Shown piece by piece: positions 16,332 through 23,943 of a stretch of DNA of 61,174 bases (position 1 is its first letter; each line of letters begins with the position of its first letter). A program made the position numbers and the translations under genes. The DNA is taken from IMG/VR virus record IMGVR_UViG_3300009182_000065, positions 1 through 61,174 of that record. The stretch is one strand, 5' to 3'. This DNA is from a virus. The notes under the pieces are model-generated. The model was given only the letters and a program-made list of their open reading frames with translations. It had not been told where the DNA came from and did not search any database.

Positions 16332-16973
16332 ATGATGAAGAACACTAAAAAAGTCAAGAGTAAATTAAAGCCTCGTATGAAGCTTAAGAAAACTAATTTA
16401 AAATCAACTGTTCCTGATCAGTGTAGTTGTGAGCAAAAAGAAGCAAGAAATATTCTTAAAAAGAATATGGCAGGTGATCCAAAATTAAATGAATCATCAA
16501 ATCTTTTGTTCGCAGAACAATTTTTAATTTCATTATTAACAGAAGAAGAGGAACTTCAAGGTGAGTTGCCAGCAGGACCGCCAGCCGAAACTGCACCTGA
16601 AGATTTTACACCAGAAAAAAACCAAAAGGATTTTACAGATTCATTAGAGCAGGGAACAGATGCCAACGAGTTTGATGTTGAAGGTGTTTCTTCGGATATC
16701 ACACTTGAAACAATTAAAAAGGTTAAAGATTGGGCTATCAAATTAAATGATTTTGAAAAGTTTTTAAATAACCCATCACAAGATTCACTTCACCGTATTT
16801 TAGCTGATAATGATCGTGCTGGTAGCTTACTTCGTGGTATTACCCGTAAGGCTTCTGATTCAATCACTCGTATTGCTGGCGAAATTGCAAAGCTTAAAGA
16901 AGTTCTCAATACATTCGTCAACACCGCACCAAAGAAGATGCGTGATACTGAGCAGTTAAAGTTAGGTAGTTAA
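16332..16973 (+). CDS. Hypothetical acidic/helical protein
   Basis: 213 residues of unknown function. The N-terminus is very basic (many Lys in the first 25), with CSC at about 32-34. The middle is acidic and Pro/Glu rich, and the last 90 residues are helical and positively charged. Codon use in the 3' half is less AT-rich (CGT, ATC, GCT) than in neighbours, often a sign of high expression. GATAAATAG lies about 15 bases before the ATG. It could be a prohead-core or other virion protein, but I cannot show that. It converges with the primase gene, overlapping by 12 bases. Confidence 0.6.
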   Translation: MMKNTKKVKSKLKPRMKLKKTNLKSTVPDQCSCEQKEARNILKKNMAGDPKLNESSNLLFAEQFLISLLTEEEELQGELPAGPPAETAPEDFTPEKNQKDFTDSLEQGTDANEFDVEGVSSDITLETIKKVKDWAIKLNDFEKFLNNPSQDSLHRILADNDRAGSLLRGITRKASDSITRIAGEIAKLKEVLNTFVNTAPKKMRDTEQLKLGS

Positions 16974-17939
16974 TTGTAAACAATTATCAAGGATTACTTG
17001 GTAATCAATTTCATTTAAATCTTCAAAGATACACCATTCGTTAAAATCTTTGTAACCTGTTCCTTTCTTCCAAGAAAAGATTGATTCGTTATTCATGAGA
17101 ATTTCTTTCATCTTTTCCTTTGCTGTATCATCATAATTAGGATTATCCAATACCCATATTCTTTTGTGAAATGGAAACTCTGCTAATTGATCAGACTGGG
17201 TTTTTGTTAAACTAATACCAGCAACACCCACTGCGTTTTTAACGCACATTGAATCAATAGGTCCTTCAAACAAAAAGATGTAAGGAATGTCTACGTTCAC
17301 CCTTTCAATTCCAAAAACTGTTTTCTCATATCCAGACTTGCCTAAATACCTTGGTTCACTTCTATCAAGTGCTCTGGTTTGGTAAAACGTTACCTTTCTG
17401 TTTCTATCATAGAAAGGTATACAAAGTCTGTTAGCATGAGTGCTGTCAGTAAGACTTATAAAAAGATTTGGAGATTTATTTACAAGAGTATCGAGTTTTC
17501 TATTTTTAACATATGTTAATGCTTCACTAAAATACTTGTTGTTTTTATAATACTGTTGCTGAACTTGATCAAATATATTAATTGAATCATAAGGTAGGTC
17601 AGGAATTGTTTTTCTTTTATATGTTGTTGTAATATTTTCCTTTTTAAATACATCCACTGATATATCATCGGAATTAATCTCCAGTTGAATATCTTCATAT
17701 GACATACCTGTAGTTTTCTTAATCCAATTCAAAGCTGACCAAGTTTCATTACAGTTAAAACAATGAAAAGTATTGGTATTAGGATAATACCAGAGTCTTT
17801 TTTTTCTACCCAAACTTTTTCCTTCTTTACAGATAGGACATGATGCATTATACTGACCGTTATGCTTTTTAAATTCTGGTTCTATGGAATAACTCATGAA
17901 TTTATTCATGACATAGGTAGACGGAAGCCTGTGTTTCAT
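16962..17939 (-). CDS. 61: DNA primase, gp61-like
   Basis: 325 residues (T4 gp61: 342). The N-terminal zinc ribbon uses C34, C37, C60 and C63 (CPIC and CFNC). It is followed by a helical linker and a TOPRIM domain with the metal Glu in FLFEGPIDS near residue 222 and an Asp pair in WVLDNPNYDD near 263. gp61 makes RNA primers for lagging-strand synthesis with helicase gp41 (at 51866). The ATG at 17939 lies six bases after a promoter-like -10, which supports this start. Confidence 0.8.
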   Translation of the reverse strand: MKHRLPSTYVMNKFMSYSIEPEFKKHNGQYNASCPICKEGKSLGRKKRLWYYPNTNTFHCFNCNETWSALNWIKKTTGMSYEDIQLEINSDDISVDVFKKENITTTYKRKTIPDLPYDSINIFDQVQQQYYKNNKYFSEALTYVKNRKLDTLVNKSPNLFISLTDSTHANRLCIPFYDRNRKVTFYQTRALDRSEPRYLGKSGYEKTVFGIERVNVDIPYIFLFEGPIDSMCVKNAVGVAGISLTKTQSDQLAEFPFHKRIWVLDNPNYDDTAKEKMKEILMNNESIFSWKKGTGYKDFNEWCIFEDLNEIDYQVILDNCLQLTT

Positions 17940-17945
17940 ATTCTC

Positions 17946-17973
17946 AATATAACAGAGAATATCTTGAAGTCAA
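17946..17973 (-). promoter_or_regulatory. Sigma70-like promoter for primase gene
   Basis: Minus strand TTGACT (17973-17968), 16-base spacer, TATATT (17951-17946), six bases to the ATG at 17939. It starts exactly after the stop codon of the preceding gene. One of the best examples of the window's promoter type. Confidence 0.6.
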
Positions 17974-18426
17974 TTAAATTTCAGTATGCTGAACTTTAGG
18001 TGGTGATTCGGCATTGAACCATTCTGCGGTTTCTTTAGAAGTTGGTTCTTTTGGATTTGTTACCATATCCTCTAAGTTTTGCTCTTCTGGTTGGGATTCT
18101 TCTTCTTTGTAAGGTTCAAACGGACACTCATCATGGTTTTTTAACCAATCATAAAATATAACAGCATATCCATCTGCAATTTCACTTTTTTTAAGTTGTT
18201 TAAAGATTAAAGAAATTGCATTTTTAAGAGTTTTAGGTGTATAAAAATCTTTATCTTTTAATTTTAAAGCAATTGATTTAAAATGCCCCTTGTGTTCATC
18301 TTCTGGGTCAAGTTCATTAATTAATTTTTTAACCGAATCAAGATTAAACTTAAACTTTTTTGTTTCATCTTTTTTTCTTCCTTCCTCTAAAAGATTTTCA
18401 ACTAAAATATCATAATTCTTTAACAT
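17974..18426 (-). CDS. Hypothetical protein
   Basis: 150 residues, unknown. Residues 1-100 are helical and Lys-rich. They contain SLIFKQLKKSEIADGYAVI (residues about 87-105) that could pack as a small helical domain. The last 45 residues are acidic and Pro/Glu rich, probably disordered. A short leader and a promoter-like sequence lie upstream (18441-18468). No homologue recognised. Confidence 0.55.
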   Translation of the reverse strand: MLKNYDILVENLLEEGRKKDETKKFKFNLDSVKKLINELDPEDEHKGHFKSIALKLKDKDFYTPKTLKNAISLIFKQLKKSEIADGYAVIFYDWLKNHDECPFEPYKEEESQPEEQNLEDMVTNPKEPTSKETAEWFNAESPPKVQHTEI

Positions 18427-18440
18427 ATTACTACTTATAT

Positions 18441-18468
18441 GTTATATATTACCTTTTCTTACTTTCAA
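18441..18468 (-). promoter_or_regulatory. Sigma70-like promoter, short leader
   Basis: Minus strand TTGAAA (18468-18463), 16-base spacer, TATAAC (18446-18441), then 14 bases to the ATG at 18426, so the leader would be about 7 bases. The -35 lies inside the end of the upstream gene. Confidence 0.4.
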
Positions 18469-18784
18469 TAATTTTTAAAATTTCAATAACCGCATATCTT
18501 CCTATATGTGAATCAGTGCAACCATTAGCTCTTGAGCAGTCTTTCCATCTTTTTATTAAATCTTCACTACATCTAAAATTTGCTACTGCTGTCTGTTCGC
18601 CTTTTCTTTTATTTTCTTGTGGTGGAAGTTGGAAATTTTTTTCTTCAATTAATTTTAAAATATTTTCTAATCCACGCACTAAAATATCAGATGCAGTTAA
18701 ATTTTCTAGTGTAGTTGCTGTTTGTTTGAATTTAATTAATAAGTCAAGTGGTATTCTAAAAGATGAATTTTTTTTAATAGACAT
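18449..18784 (-). CDS. Tandem ribbon-helix-helix-like protein
   Basis: 111 residues. Two copies of a strand plus two-helix pattern are visible: residues 8-45 (SFRIPLDLLIKFK ... LTASDILVRGLENIL) and 69-107 (NFRCSEDLIKRWK ... CTDSHIGRYAVIEIL). Both have the F-R-(I/C)-x-x-(D)-L core and a second helix, as in Arc/CopG-type DNA-binding domains. A 23-residue Lys/Gln linker joins them. If correct, one chain would carry the two halves of an RHH dimer, a possible transcription regulator. No target is known. Confidence 0.45.
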   Translation of the reverse strand: MSIKKNSSFRIPLDLLIKFKQTATTLENLTASDILVRGLENILKLIEEKNFQLPPQENKRKGEQTAVANFRCSEDLIKRWKDCSRANGCTDSHIGRYAVIEILKIIESKKR

Positions 18785-18792
18785 ATATATAA

Positions 18793-19476
18793 TTACCTAA
18801 TACCCATGTCTTTTTCGATTCTTTTTAAATCTGCTTCGCTTGCACCTATAACAGTACTAAGCAAACTGGTCTCCTCACCAAAAAATTTACCATTTGGTTG
18901 GATGTAAAGTTCGGTCATTTTAATTCTTTCTTCTCTATTACCAAAAATTTCAATTAATGCTGGTGAATCTTCTTTTGGAAAGACTCTGCCATCTGCTCTA
19001 TTGTATGATTCACTAAATACTTTAAAAATATTGTCAATTTCTTCTCTAAAGGTTTCATCAATCTCTCTAAATCCATCATTTTCAATTGGTACGGAGGCTA
19101 CTTTTGTTAGTGGTACAAAGAAAATAATATCAAACATCTTCAATGTTTCTCTTATCATGACTCTTTGTTCGTCAAGAAGTTTGTCACTAAGCTTTCCATT
19201 CAAGTTCAACCATGAAGAATATGCCAAAACATCAAGAACGCACCTGTCAGTAATAAAAAAATCATTACCTGCTGAGTTAATAATCTGATCGGTTAAGAAA
19301 TTTAGAATTTCCTTCTGTGTTTCTTCGGTTGATTCTTTGCTATGGGGAAGATTTTTTTCCTGTAACATCTCCCTGTAAGATTTATTCGTTGTCGTGTACA
19401 TTGACCAATTCGTAATGAAATCCTTTACGAATGTGGACTTACCCATGTTTTGTGAACCTACTACCGCTATTTTCAT
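18793..19476 (-). CDS. P-loop ATPase/kinase, AAA_28 or NadR-like
   Basis: 227 residues. The Walker A is GSQNMGKST at residues 7-15. DRCVLDVLAYSSWL near 78-91 has the Asp-Arg (DR) lid or substrate motif of nucleotide-kinase-like AAA_28/NadR proteins, followed by FDIIFFVPL as the next core strand. Known members phosphorylate nucleosides or nucleotides; the substrate is not readable here. It overlaps the upstream gene by four bases (ATGA) and is probably translationally coupled. Confidence 0.65.
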   Translation of the reverse strand: MKIAVVGSQNMGKSTFVKDFITNWSMYTTTNKSYREMLQEKNLPHSKESTEETQKEILNFLTDQIINSAGNDFFITDRCVLDVLAYSSWLNLNGKLSDKLLDEQRVMIRETLKMFDIIFFVPLTKVASVPIENDGFREIDETFREEIDNIFKVFSESYNRADGRVFPKEDSPALIEIFGNREERIKMTELYIQPNGKFFGEETSLLSTVIGASEADLKRIEKDMGIR

Positions 19477-19772
19477 TCTTTTATATCCTTTACAATTTCA
19501 GGAAAAAACTTAACAATTTCTTGTGTGTGTTCGTCATGAAAAACATCTTCATCTTTATTATTTTTAAAAGCAACAATATTTATGTCATCTAAAACAATTT
19601 CTGGAAACATTATTCTAATTTTTTTTGCAAGTTCAAACATATTTAATGTTTCTTGTTTATAAAAAGAAGCACATACATCAACACTTGATGAAAATAAAAG
19701 ACTTTCTAAAAGAGTTTTTACTTCATCTTTTGTTAAAGATGAAATACTATAAGATTCATTAATATTATTCAT
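19473..19772 (-). CDS. Hypothetical protein
   Basis: 99 residues, unknown. One long amphipathic helix (residues 10-25 and 40-55) flanks a short beta part, and the C-terminus is acidic. It is the first gene of an operon with the P-loop ATPase. A clear promoter-like element sits eight bases upstream. Confidence 0.55.
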   Translation of the reverse strand: MNNINESYSISSLTKDEVKTLLESLLFSSSVDVCASFYKQETLNMFELAKKIRIMFPEIVLDDINIVAFKNNKDEDVFHDEHTQEIVKFFPEIVKDIKE

Positions 19773-19780
19773 TACCTACT

Positions 19781-19808
19781 ATTTTAATAGTAATAATGAA
19801 AAAGTCAA
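19781..19808 (-). promoter_or_regulatory. Sigma70-like promoter
   Basis: Minus strand TTGACT (19808-19803), 16-base spacer, TAAAAT (19786-19781), eight bases to the ATG at 19772. Confidence 0.55.
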
Positions 19809-19815
19809 ACTAATA

Positions 19816-20292
19816 TTATTCATCCCCAGCCATTGGGACGCTGTCTAGTGTTTGTTTAATGTTTTTAATTTCTTGTTTCGTGTCTGTTGATTTTTTAGGA
19901 TCTAATTTAGTGGAAAGTGCTGTTAATATACTATCCAATTTAGTCATTTGACCTCTGCCTTCCATTGCTTTTAAAATTTCATTTTTATCCTCACCTTTAT
20001 AATTTTTTAAAATAAAATCATATAATGAATTTAAAAAATTCTGAATTACATTTGGTTCATCATTTATCATCTGATTGTCATTTGGTGTGGGTAATGCAGA
20101 ATCTTCGGTTGAAGATACTTGTTGGGGTGTATTCATATCTGCGCCAGCTTCATCTTCCACTTCGGGTGCTACTTCGGGTGCAGGGGCATTAGTTGGATCA
20201 AGTTCTTCTGAACCTGCGGGTTCTTCGGTTGGCATTCCTTGAGCCTCAAGAATGTGATTATATTTCCCAATCAGATTTAAAAATTTACTCAT
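19816..20292 (-). CDS. Hypothetical protein with acidic disordered middle
   Basis: 158 residues. A short N-terminal helix is followed by an acidic Pro/Glu/Ala-rich stretch (about 20-75) and a helical C-terminal domain (about 80-150). The composition resembles scaffold or virion accessory proteins, but no family is recognised. The start is preceded by two overlapping ATAAATAG sequences, reminiscent of late promoters. Upstream is the lysozyme-like gene. Confidence 0.5.
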   Translation of the reverse strand: MSKFLNLIGKYNHILEAQGMPTEEPAGSEELDPTNAPAPEVAPEVEDEAGADMNTPQQVSSTEDSALPTPNDNQMINDEPNVIQNFLNSLYDFILKNYKGEDKNEILKAMEGRGQMTKLDSILTALSTKLDPKKSTDTKQEIKNIKQTLDSVPMAGDE

Positions 20293-20310
20293 ATTAATCT
20301 ATTTATCTAT

Positions 20311-20922
20311 TTATGCACAACTTTCCACAAGTTTAGCTTCTGCTTCTCGTCTTTCTAGTAATCCATCCAACCCTTTGCCTTCCCATATACGTTTCATTTT
20401 GCGAAGTTCTTTGGCTATACCTTTATAATCTTTCTTGGGAACTAAAACTCTTATGTTTCTCATTTCTAAACGACTATCTCCTGTTAATGAAGATCCTCTG
20501 TTAAAAACTAGAGAGACAATTGCACCATAGGCATCATCACAAAGCTCTGAGAGGCTTGGGAAAGCTTTTTCTGCAAGTCTAGAAAACTTTGCCCATGTAA
20601 TCTTATCAAATATATCTATGGCTTTATCCCAAGGGATTTCTATACCACTATTTTTATGTTGTTGAGTATATTCTTTACCAGCTTGTCCTGTTTTACCAGA
20701 AGCACCTTTTATTATTTCTAATTGATCTTTAGGGAGAAAAGAAAACATTGTTTCTAATTCGTTTGGGGTATAATAACCACAATCAATTCCAATACCAAGA
20801 GTCATTCCACTAGCACCACTGGGCCATTCTGGTTTAGTCAAATACTTTTCATAGTAGGATTTTCCACCACCTACTTCATATTCTAAAATTAATGCTAGTG
20901 CTTTCGATGATGGGTTTTTCAT
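20311..20922 (-). CDS. Endolysin, pesticin/T4-lysozyme-like muramidase
   Basis: 203 residues. Conserved features are an N-terminal LILEYEVGGG with a candidate catalytic Glu at 14 or 16, then GMTLGIGIDCG at 39-49, matching the GxTxGxGxD motif of phage muramidases. A SLVFNRGSSLTG near 136-147 matches the core helix and its active-site turn. These enzymes hydrolyse peptidoglycan glycan strands. No signal peptide, so export would need a holin. It lies one base after a tiny basic ORF and next to membrane-protein genes, consistent with a lysis cassette. Confidence 0.7.
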   Translation of the reverse strand: MKNPSSKALALILEYEVGGGKSYYEKYLTKPEWPSGASGMTLGIGIDCGYYTPNELETMFSFLPKDQLEIIKGASGKTGQAGKEYTQQHKNSGIEIPWDKAIDIFDKITWAKFSRLAEKAFPSLSELCDDAYGAIVSLVFNRGSSLTGDSRLEMRNIRVLVPKKDYKGIAKELRKMKRIWEGKGLDGLLERREAEAKLVESCA

Positions 20923-20923
20923 A

Positions 20924-21043
20924 TTATTTCTTTTTTTTCTTTCCTTTATTCTTTGGCTTCTTATGATTTTTCTTCATATTAATTGCAATAGCTGCTTGCT
21001 GTGCCATATTTGCTGCTTCTAAAAAATATTGTTTAAAGTTCAT
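20924..21043 (-). CDS. Very small basic protein
   Basis: 39 residues read directly from the minus strand: ATG at 21043, TAA at 20926-20924. The start overlaps the upstream gene's TGA (ATGA) and the stop is one base before the lysozyme ATG, so it fits exactly between two genes. The first half is a short hydrophobic helix (QYFLEAANMAQQAAIAIN), the last 17 residues almost all Lys, Asn and His. Function unknown; a small lysis regulator or membrane-associated peptide is possible. Confidence 0.5.
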   Translation of the reverse strand: MNFKQYFLEAANMAQQAAIAINMKKNHKKPKNKGKKKKK

Positions 21044-21492
21044 AATTCGGTTATGTTATAATCTTCTTCCTTTGCGTTATTGGAAAGGATTTCCTCTTTT
21101 ACATCTTCATGTTTGGTTTCTTTTACTGACTGAGCTTCTCCAGAGACACTTGCACTAGAAGAACTATTATATCTAAGGTCAACAAGTCCTTGAGCACCAA
21201 GATACACAGATATAACAAGCGCAATCTGCTCCATAATCTTTGTAAAAATTGTTGCATATGTTGTAATAACAATGTCATGATCTTTTGGGATAAAAAATAA
21301 TATACCAACTGCTATAAAGAACATCGAAACTATAACAAGCAACGATGTCATGATTATAAAAAACTTTTTGGAAGCCAAATGATTGGTATCTTCCATTTGT
21401 TTTTCTAAATAAGCAGGTGTATTGGGTGGTGCTTTTCCGTTTGTAAGAAAAGCACTAACAGTTTGACCTATATTGACAAGATTTTGCCACAT
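21040..21492 (-). CDS. Membrane protein, holin candidate
   Basis: 150 residues from the ATG at 21492. A longer frame to 21591 overlaps the next gene by 79 bases and is unlikely. Two hydrophobic segments are visible: FFIIMTSLLVIVSMFFIAVG near residues 44-63 and a more polar one near 85-110. The C-terminal 40 residues are acidic and probably cytosolic. Size, two membrane segments and location directly upstream of an endolysin suggest a holin; the sequence itself shows no family match. Confidence 0.5.
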   Translation of the reverse strand: MWQNLVNIGQTVSAFLTNGKAPPNTPAYLEKQMEDTNHLASKKFFIIMTSLLVIVSMFFIAVGILFFIPKDHDIVITTYATIFTKIMEQIALVISVYLGAQGLVDLRYNSSSSASVSGEAQSVKETKHEDVKEEILSNNAKEEDYNITEL

Positions 21493-21512
21493 ATAGGTAC
21501 TTATGCTTAAAA

Positions 21513-21680
21513 CTAAAATATAGTACCAAGAATAAAACCAACCACAAAGCCAACAAGGAAAATTGCCTTTAGGGGATTTGTTTTTGCCCAAAGATATAAA
21601 TCACCAATAATAAAAATTGTTTTTTGTTTTACTATAACTGCGTCTTGTTTTATTGTTTCTTCTATTTTTTGCGTGTCCAT
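21513..21680 (-). CDS. Small single-pass membrane protein
   Basis: 55 residues from the ATG at 21680, which follows the upstream stop by one base. A start 45 bases earlier would overlap. The C-terminal 25 residues form one membrane helix ending in LGTIF; the N-terminal half is polar. Possibly part of the lysis cassette (pinholin, antiholin or spanin partner), which is inference from position only. Confidence 0.45.
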   Translation of the reverse strand: MDTQKIEETIKQDAVIVKQKTIFIIGDLYLWAKTNPLKAIFLVGFVVGFILGTIF

Positions 21681-21681
21681 A

Positions 21682-22263
21682 TTATAAAAAGAATAATCCG
21701 TTGGATTTAGCATAGAAATATACACCGATTAATACCAATAATCCAATTATGATAATGTTTCTCCATAAAAGCTGAAGATCCTTCTTGATAAGAAGCTTTT
21801 CGTCAGCGTTTAACTTATCAAGTATTTTACTTTGATTTGTTTTTTGTAATGCAAGTTCTTCATCAACAATTTTTTTATCTTTTATAAGATTTGCATTATC
21901 TTTTGTAAGTTGATTTTTGGTATCTCTATCTTTTAAAAGAGTTGAGTAATCTTCAGACCCCACCACTATTACCTTAGAATTTTTAAATTGATCTGGTACT
22001 AAAACAACTTGTGTTTTTTCTGCGTTTTTTGAATTTTTAACAACTTCACCTGCTTGATAAACAGATTGCACTTGTATCCTATGCTTTGGGATTTTTACCA
22101 ATCTTGTTGTTTGGTCTGAGTAATAGTAAGCAAGATCAATTCTACCCTTGTTTACTGAATCATTGGTAGCATAAACATTACGACTTAATGCTTCTGATTG
22201 TTTTTCTGTATAAACGGTGCAAGATACAAGAAATATTGTCAAAAAAGTTAAAATTTTCTTCAT
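21682..22263 (-). CDS. Lipoprotein-like protein with C-terminal membrane helix, spanin candidate
   Basis: 193 residues. The N-terminus MKKILTFLTIFLVSC ends in a lipobox-like LVSC with Cys15, typical of lipoproteins. Residues about 110-160 are a charged coiled coil, and residues 168-186 form a hydrophobic helix (NIIIIGLLVLIGVYFYA). An outer-membrane lipid anchor plus a periplasmic coiled coil and inner-membrane helix is the layout of unimolecular spanins that fuse the two membranes at lysis. Location near the lysozyme supports this. It would imply a Gram-negative host. Not proven. Confidence 0.5.
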   Translation of the reverse strand: MKKILTFLTIFLVSCTVYTEKQSEALSRNVYATNDSVNKGRIDLAYYYSDQTTRLVKIPKHRIQVQSVYQAGEVVKNSKNAEKTQVVLVPDQFKNSKVIVVGSEDYSTLLKDRDTKNQLTKDNANLIKDKKIVDEELALQKTNQSKILDKLNADEKLLIKKDLQLLWRNIIIIGLLVLIGVYFYAKSNGLFFL

Positions 22264-22267
22264 ACGG

Positions 22268-22295
22268 ATATTTAATGAACAAGTTTAGTTGTCAA
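22268..22295 (-). promoter_or_regulatory. Sigma70-like promoter for lysis-region genes
   Basis: Minus strand perfect TTGACA (22295-22290), 16 bases, AAATAT (22273-22268), or 15 bases to TAAATA; then 4-5 bases to the ATG at 22263. The -35 lies in the end of the upstream gene. Confidence 0.5.
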
Positions 22296-22526
22296 GTCTG
22301 AACTACTAGAAGTAGAAAGAGAATCAGAATTACACATGGGTTTATAACCACCGTTCCAAGGACTAGGAAAGGGTATTTCATGTTTAGAAACACAATCATC
22401 AATCCCGTGACCCCAATTGTTATAATGACCTAATCCCTTGAGTTTATTTTGTTCTTCTAATGCATTTGCTATTCTATTAAGAGCAAATACTATATCTTTT
22501 AAAGATCCGTCTATATTTGTAATCAT
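22272..22526 (-). CDS. Hypothetical protein
   Basis: 84 residues. An N-terminal amphipathic helix (IVFALNRIANALEEQNKL) is followed by a Trp/Gly/Pro-rich segment with two cysteines and a Ser-rich end. Function unknown. The helix with heptad hydrophobics could oligomerise. It overlaps nothing and is co-directional with the spanin-like gene. Confidence 0.5.
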   Translation of the reverse strand: MITNIDGSLKDIVFALNRIANALEEQNKLKGLGHYNNWGHGIDDCVSKHEIPFPSPWNGGYKPMCNSDSLSTSSSSDLTTKLVH

Positions 22527-22557
22527 ATTTTTATATTAAACAATTAACATAAAAAAA

Positions 22558-23328
22558 TTAATTGTCAAACCATTTTTTAATGTTTTTACCTATACATGTT
22601 GGTATTTTAAAAAATAAACTTTCTTCGTTAAGTGCATGAGCTTCTTTTGCGTTGGCAATTGTGATGAAATCAGATAACAGCTTAATATTTCTTTCAAATC
22701 CTGCACCCTTTGATTTGTGATAAGCACTTTTACTAAAATGTCCATCATTTAAAACAATGGAATCTGGACTTTCTTCCATCCACATCTCAGTTAACATTTT
22801 ATCATCTGATAAAATATAGGCAGTTTTTACTTTTTTTCTAAGATTTTTCCAATTTAAAGCATCAAAACCTCTATCTGTTCCTCTTAGATGAACCAAAGGC
22901 ATTTTTGTTAAAGTTTTTGTTTTATTTTTAATTAATTGTTTAACTTCATCGGTTAATCTTAATTTATCTGAAATTAAATCGTAATCATATCTCCTATAAC
23001 CTATACCAGAATAAACAACACATTCTTCATCTCTGTTTTCTATATTTTCCCATTCTTTTATATTATAAAGCCATTCACCACCCTTTGGATAATTTATTTC
23101 AGACCAAATAATAGGATGAACATTTTTCTTTTTTGGTTCTTTTTCAATTGTTTGGATATTTTTAATTTTAAAATATCTAAAAAAAGAATCATTCCAAATA
23201 GAATCTTTCCAATCCACATGCAAAATTCTTTTTTCATTTTCCGCTAACCACATACAATAAGTTAATCCCTGAAGCCTGTCACCAAATCCTTCCCAACCTT
23301 TCATAATAATGTATTTTGCTTTTGGCAT
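22558..23328 (-). CDS. Fucosyltransferase-like glycosyltransferase (GT-B)
   Basis: 256 residues from the ATG at 23328; a TTG four codons earlier is less likely, and GGA lies upstream of the ATG. The N-terminus has GWEGFGDRLQGL (residues about 6-17), the G-x-G-(D/N)-x-L start typical of alpha-1,2/1,6-fucosyltransferase-like enzymes. PLVHLRGTDRGF near 145-156 is the H-x-R-x-x-D donor-binding motif of that superfamily (GT11, GT23, NodZ). A second such gene lies at 36123. The donor is probably a GDP-sugar; the acceptor is unknown. Confidence 0.6.
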   Translation of the reverse strand: MPKAKYIIMKGWEGFGDRLQGLTYCMWLAENEKRILHVDWKDSIWNDSFFRYFKIKNIQTIEKEPKKKNVHPIIWSEINYPKGGEWLYNIKEWENIENRDEECVVYSGIGYRRYDYDLISDKLRLTDEVKQLIKNKTKTLTKMPLVHLRGTDRGFDALNWKNLRKKVKTAYILSDDKMLTEMWMEESPDSIVLNDGHFSKSAYHKSKGAGFERNIKLLSDFITIANAKEAHALNEESLFFKIPTCIGKNIKKWFDN

Positions 23329-23342
23329 AAAAATTTCCAAGA

Positions 23343-23393
23343 AGTATTATAAGATATTTAAGTATTATAAGATATTTAAGTATTATATTTAAG
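23343..23393. repeat. 18-base tandem repeat with TATAAT-like boxes
   Basis: Two perfect 18-base units (23343-23360 and 23361-23378) plus a partial third ending near 23393. On the minus strand each full unit contains CTTATAATACTT. The repeat lies upstream of the fucosyltransferase-like gene, so it duplicates a -10-like box 18 bases apart. No convincing -35 is visible. Confidence 0.7.
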
Positions 23394-23413
23394 TTAAAAG
23401 CACTATAAGGGTT

Positions 23414-23431
23414 AAAAAGGATGACATCCTA
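23414..23431 (-). terminator. Short rho-independent terminator
   Basis: On the minus strand, AGGAT, loop GTC, ATCCT, followed by a T run (23418-23414), directly after the stop codon of the gene at 23434. The GC stem is short (five pairs), extended by A-T pairs. Confidence 0.5.
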
Positions 23432-23433
23432 TT

Positions 23434-23943
23434 TTACTCCTGTGAGATATATTTGTCAATAGGTAGTTTTAACTTTTTTTTATGTTTGGTTAAAAATTCT
23501 TCATCTTCACCAGATGGAATAATACAAGGATAACCATCAAAAATACCTTTAATACACTGAAATAAAGGCTTTTCACTCTGTATTTCAACAAAATTTGGTA
23601 ATTTTGACTTTAAAACTTTTTTTGCAACCTTAATAAACCTATTTGGGTCATCAAAATACTCATTCCACACGTTTAAATTGATTTTTTCTCTATAAAAGCA
23701 TAAAATTTTGCAATTTGACTTGTTCAATTTATCATTAATGATAATTAACGCATCTGTAATCCACAATTGTATATATTCCTTTATCCTTATATTCTTTTCA
23801 GATATTTTACCATTCTTTAATAATTGCCACTCGTAGCAATAATCAACATAATCTGCTGCAAGTTCTTCGATGTAATCAAATACGTCAAATATAAGGATAT
23901 TATCCTTTAAATGGTAAAAAAAATAATCTTTAGAGTACCTCAT
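23434..23943 (-). CDS. Hypothetical protein
   Basis: 169 residues, unknown. Rich in aromatic residues and Asp/Lys; mixed helix and strand with no motif I recognise. Its start overlaps the end of the zinc-finger gene upstream by 14 bases. It is the last gene of the operon and followed by a terminator. Confidence 0.55.
   Translation of the reverse strand: MRYSKDYFFYHLKDNILIFDVFDYIEELAADYVDYCYEWQLLKNGKISEKNIRIKEYIQLWITDALIIINDKLNKSNCKILCFYREKINLNVWNEYFDDPNRFIKVAKKVLKSKLPNFVEIQSEKPLFQCIKGIFDGYPCIIPSGEDEEFLTKHKKKLKLPIDKYISQE

Noticed and set aside
21492-21591. Longer start for the holin-like gene at 21591
   Set aside because: It would overlap the upstream gene by 79 bases; the ATG at 21492 fits the operon spacing better.
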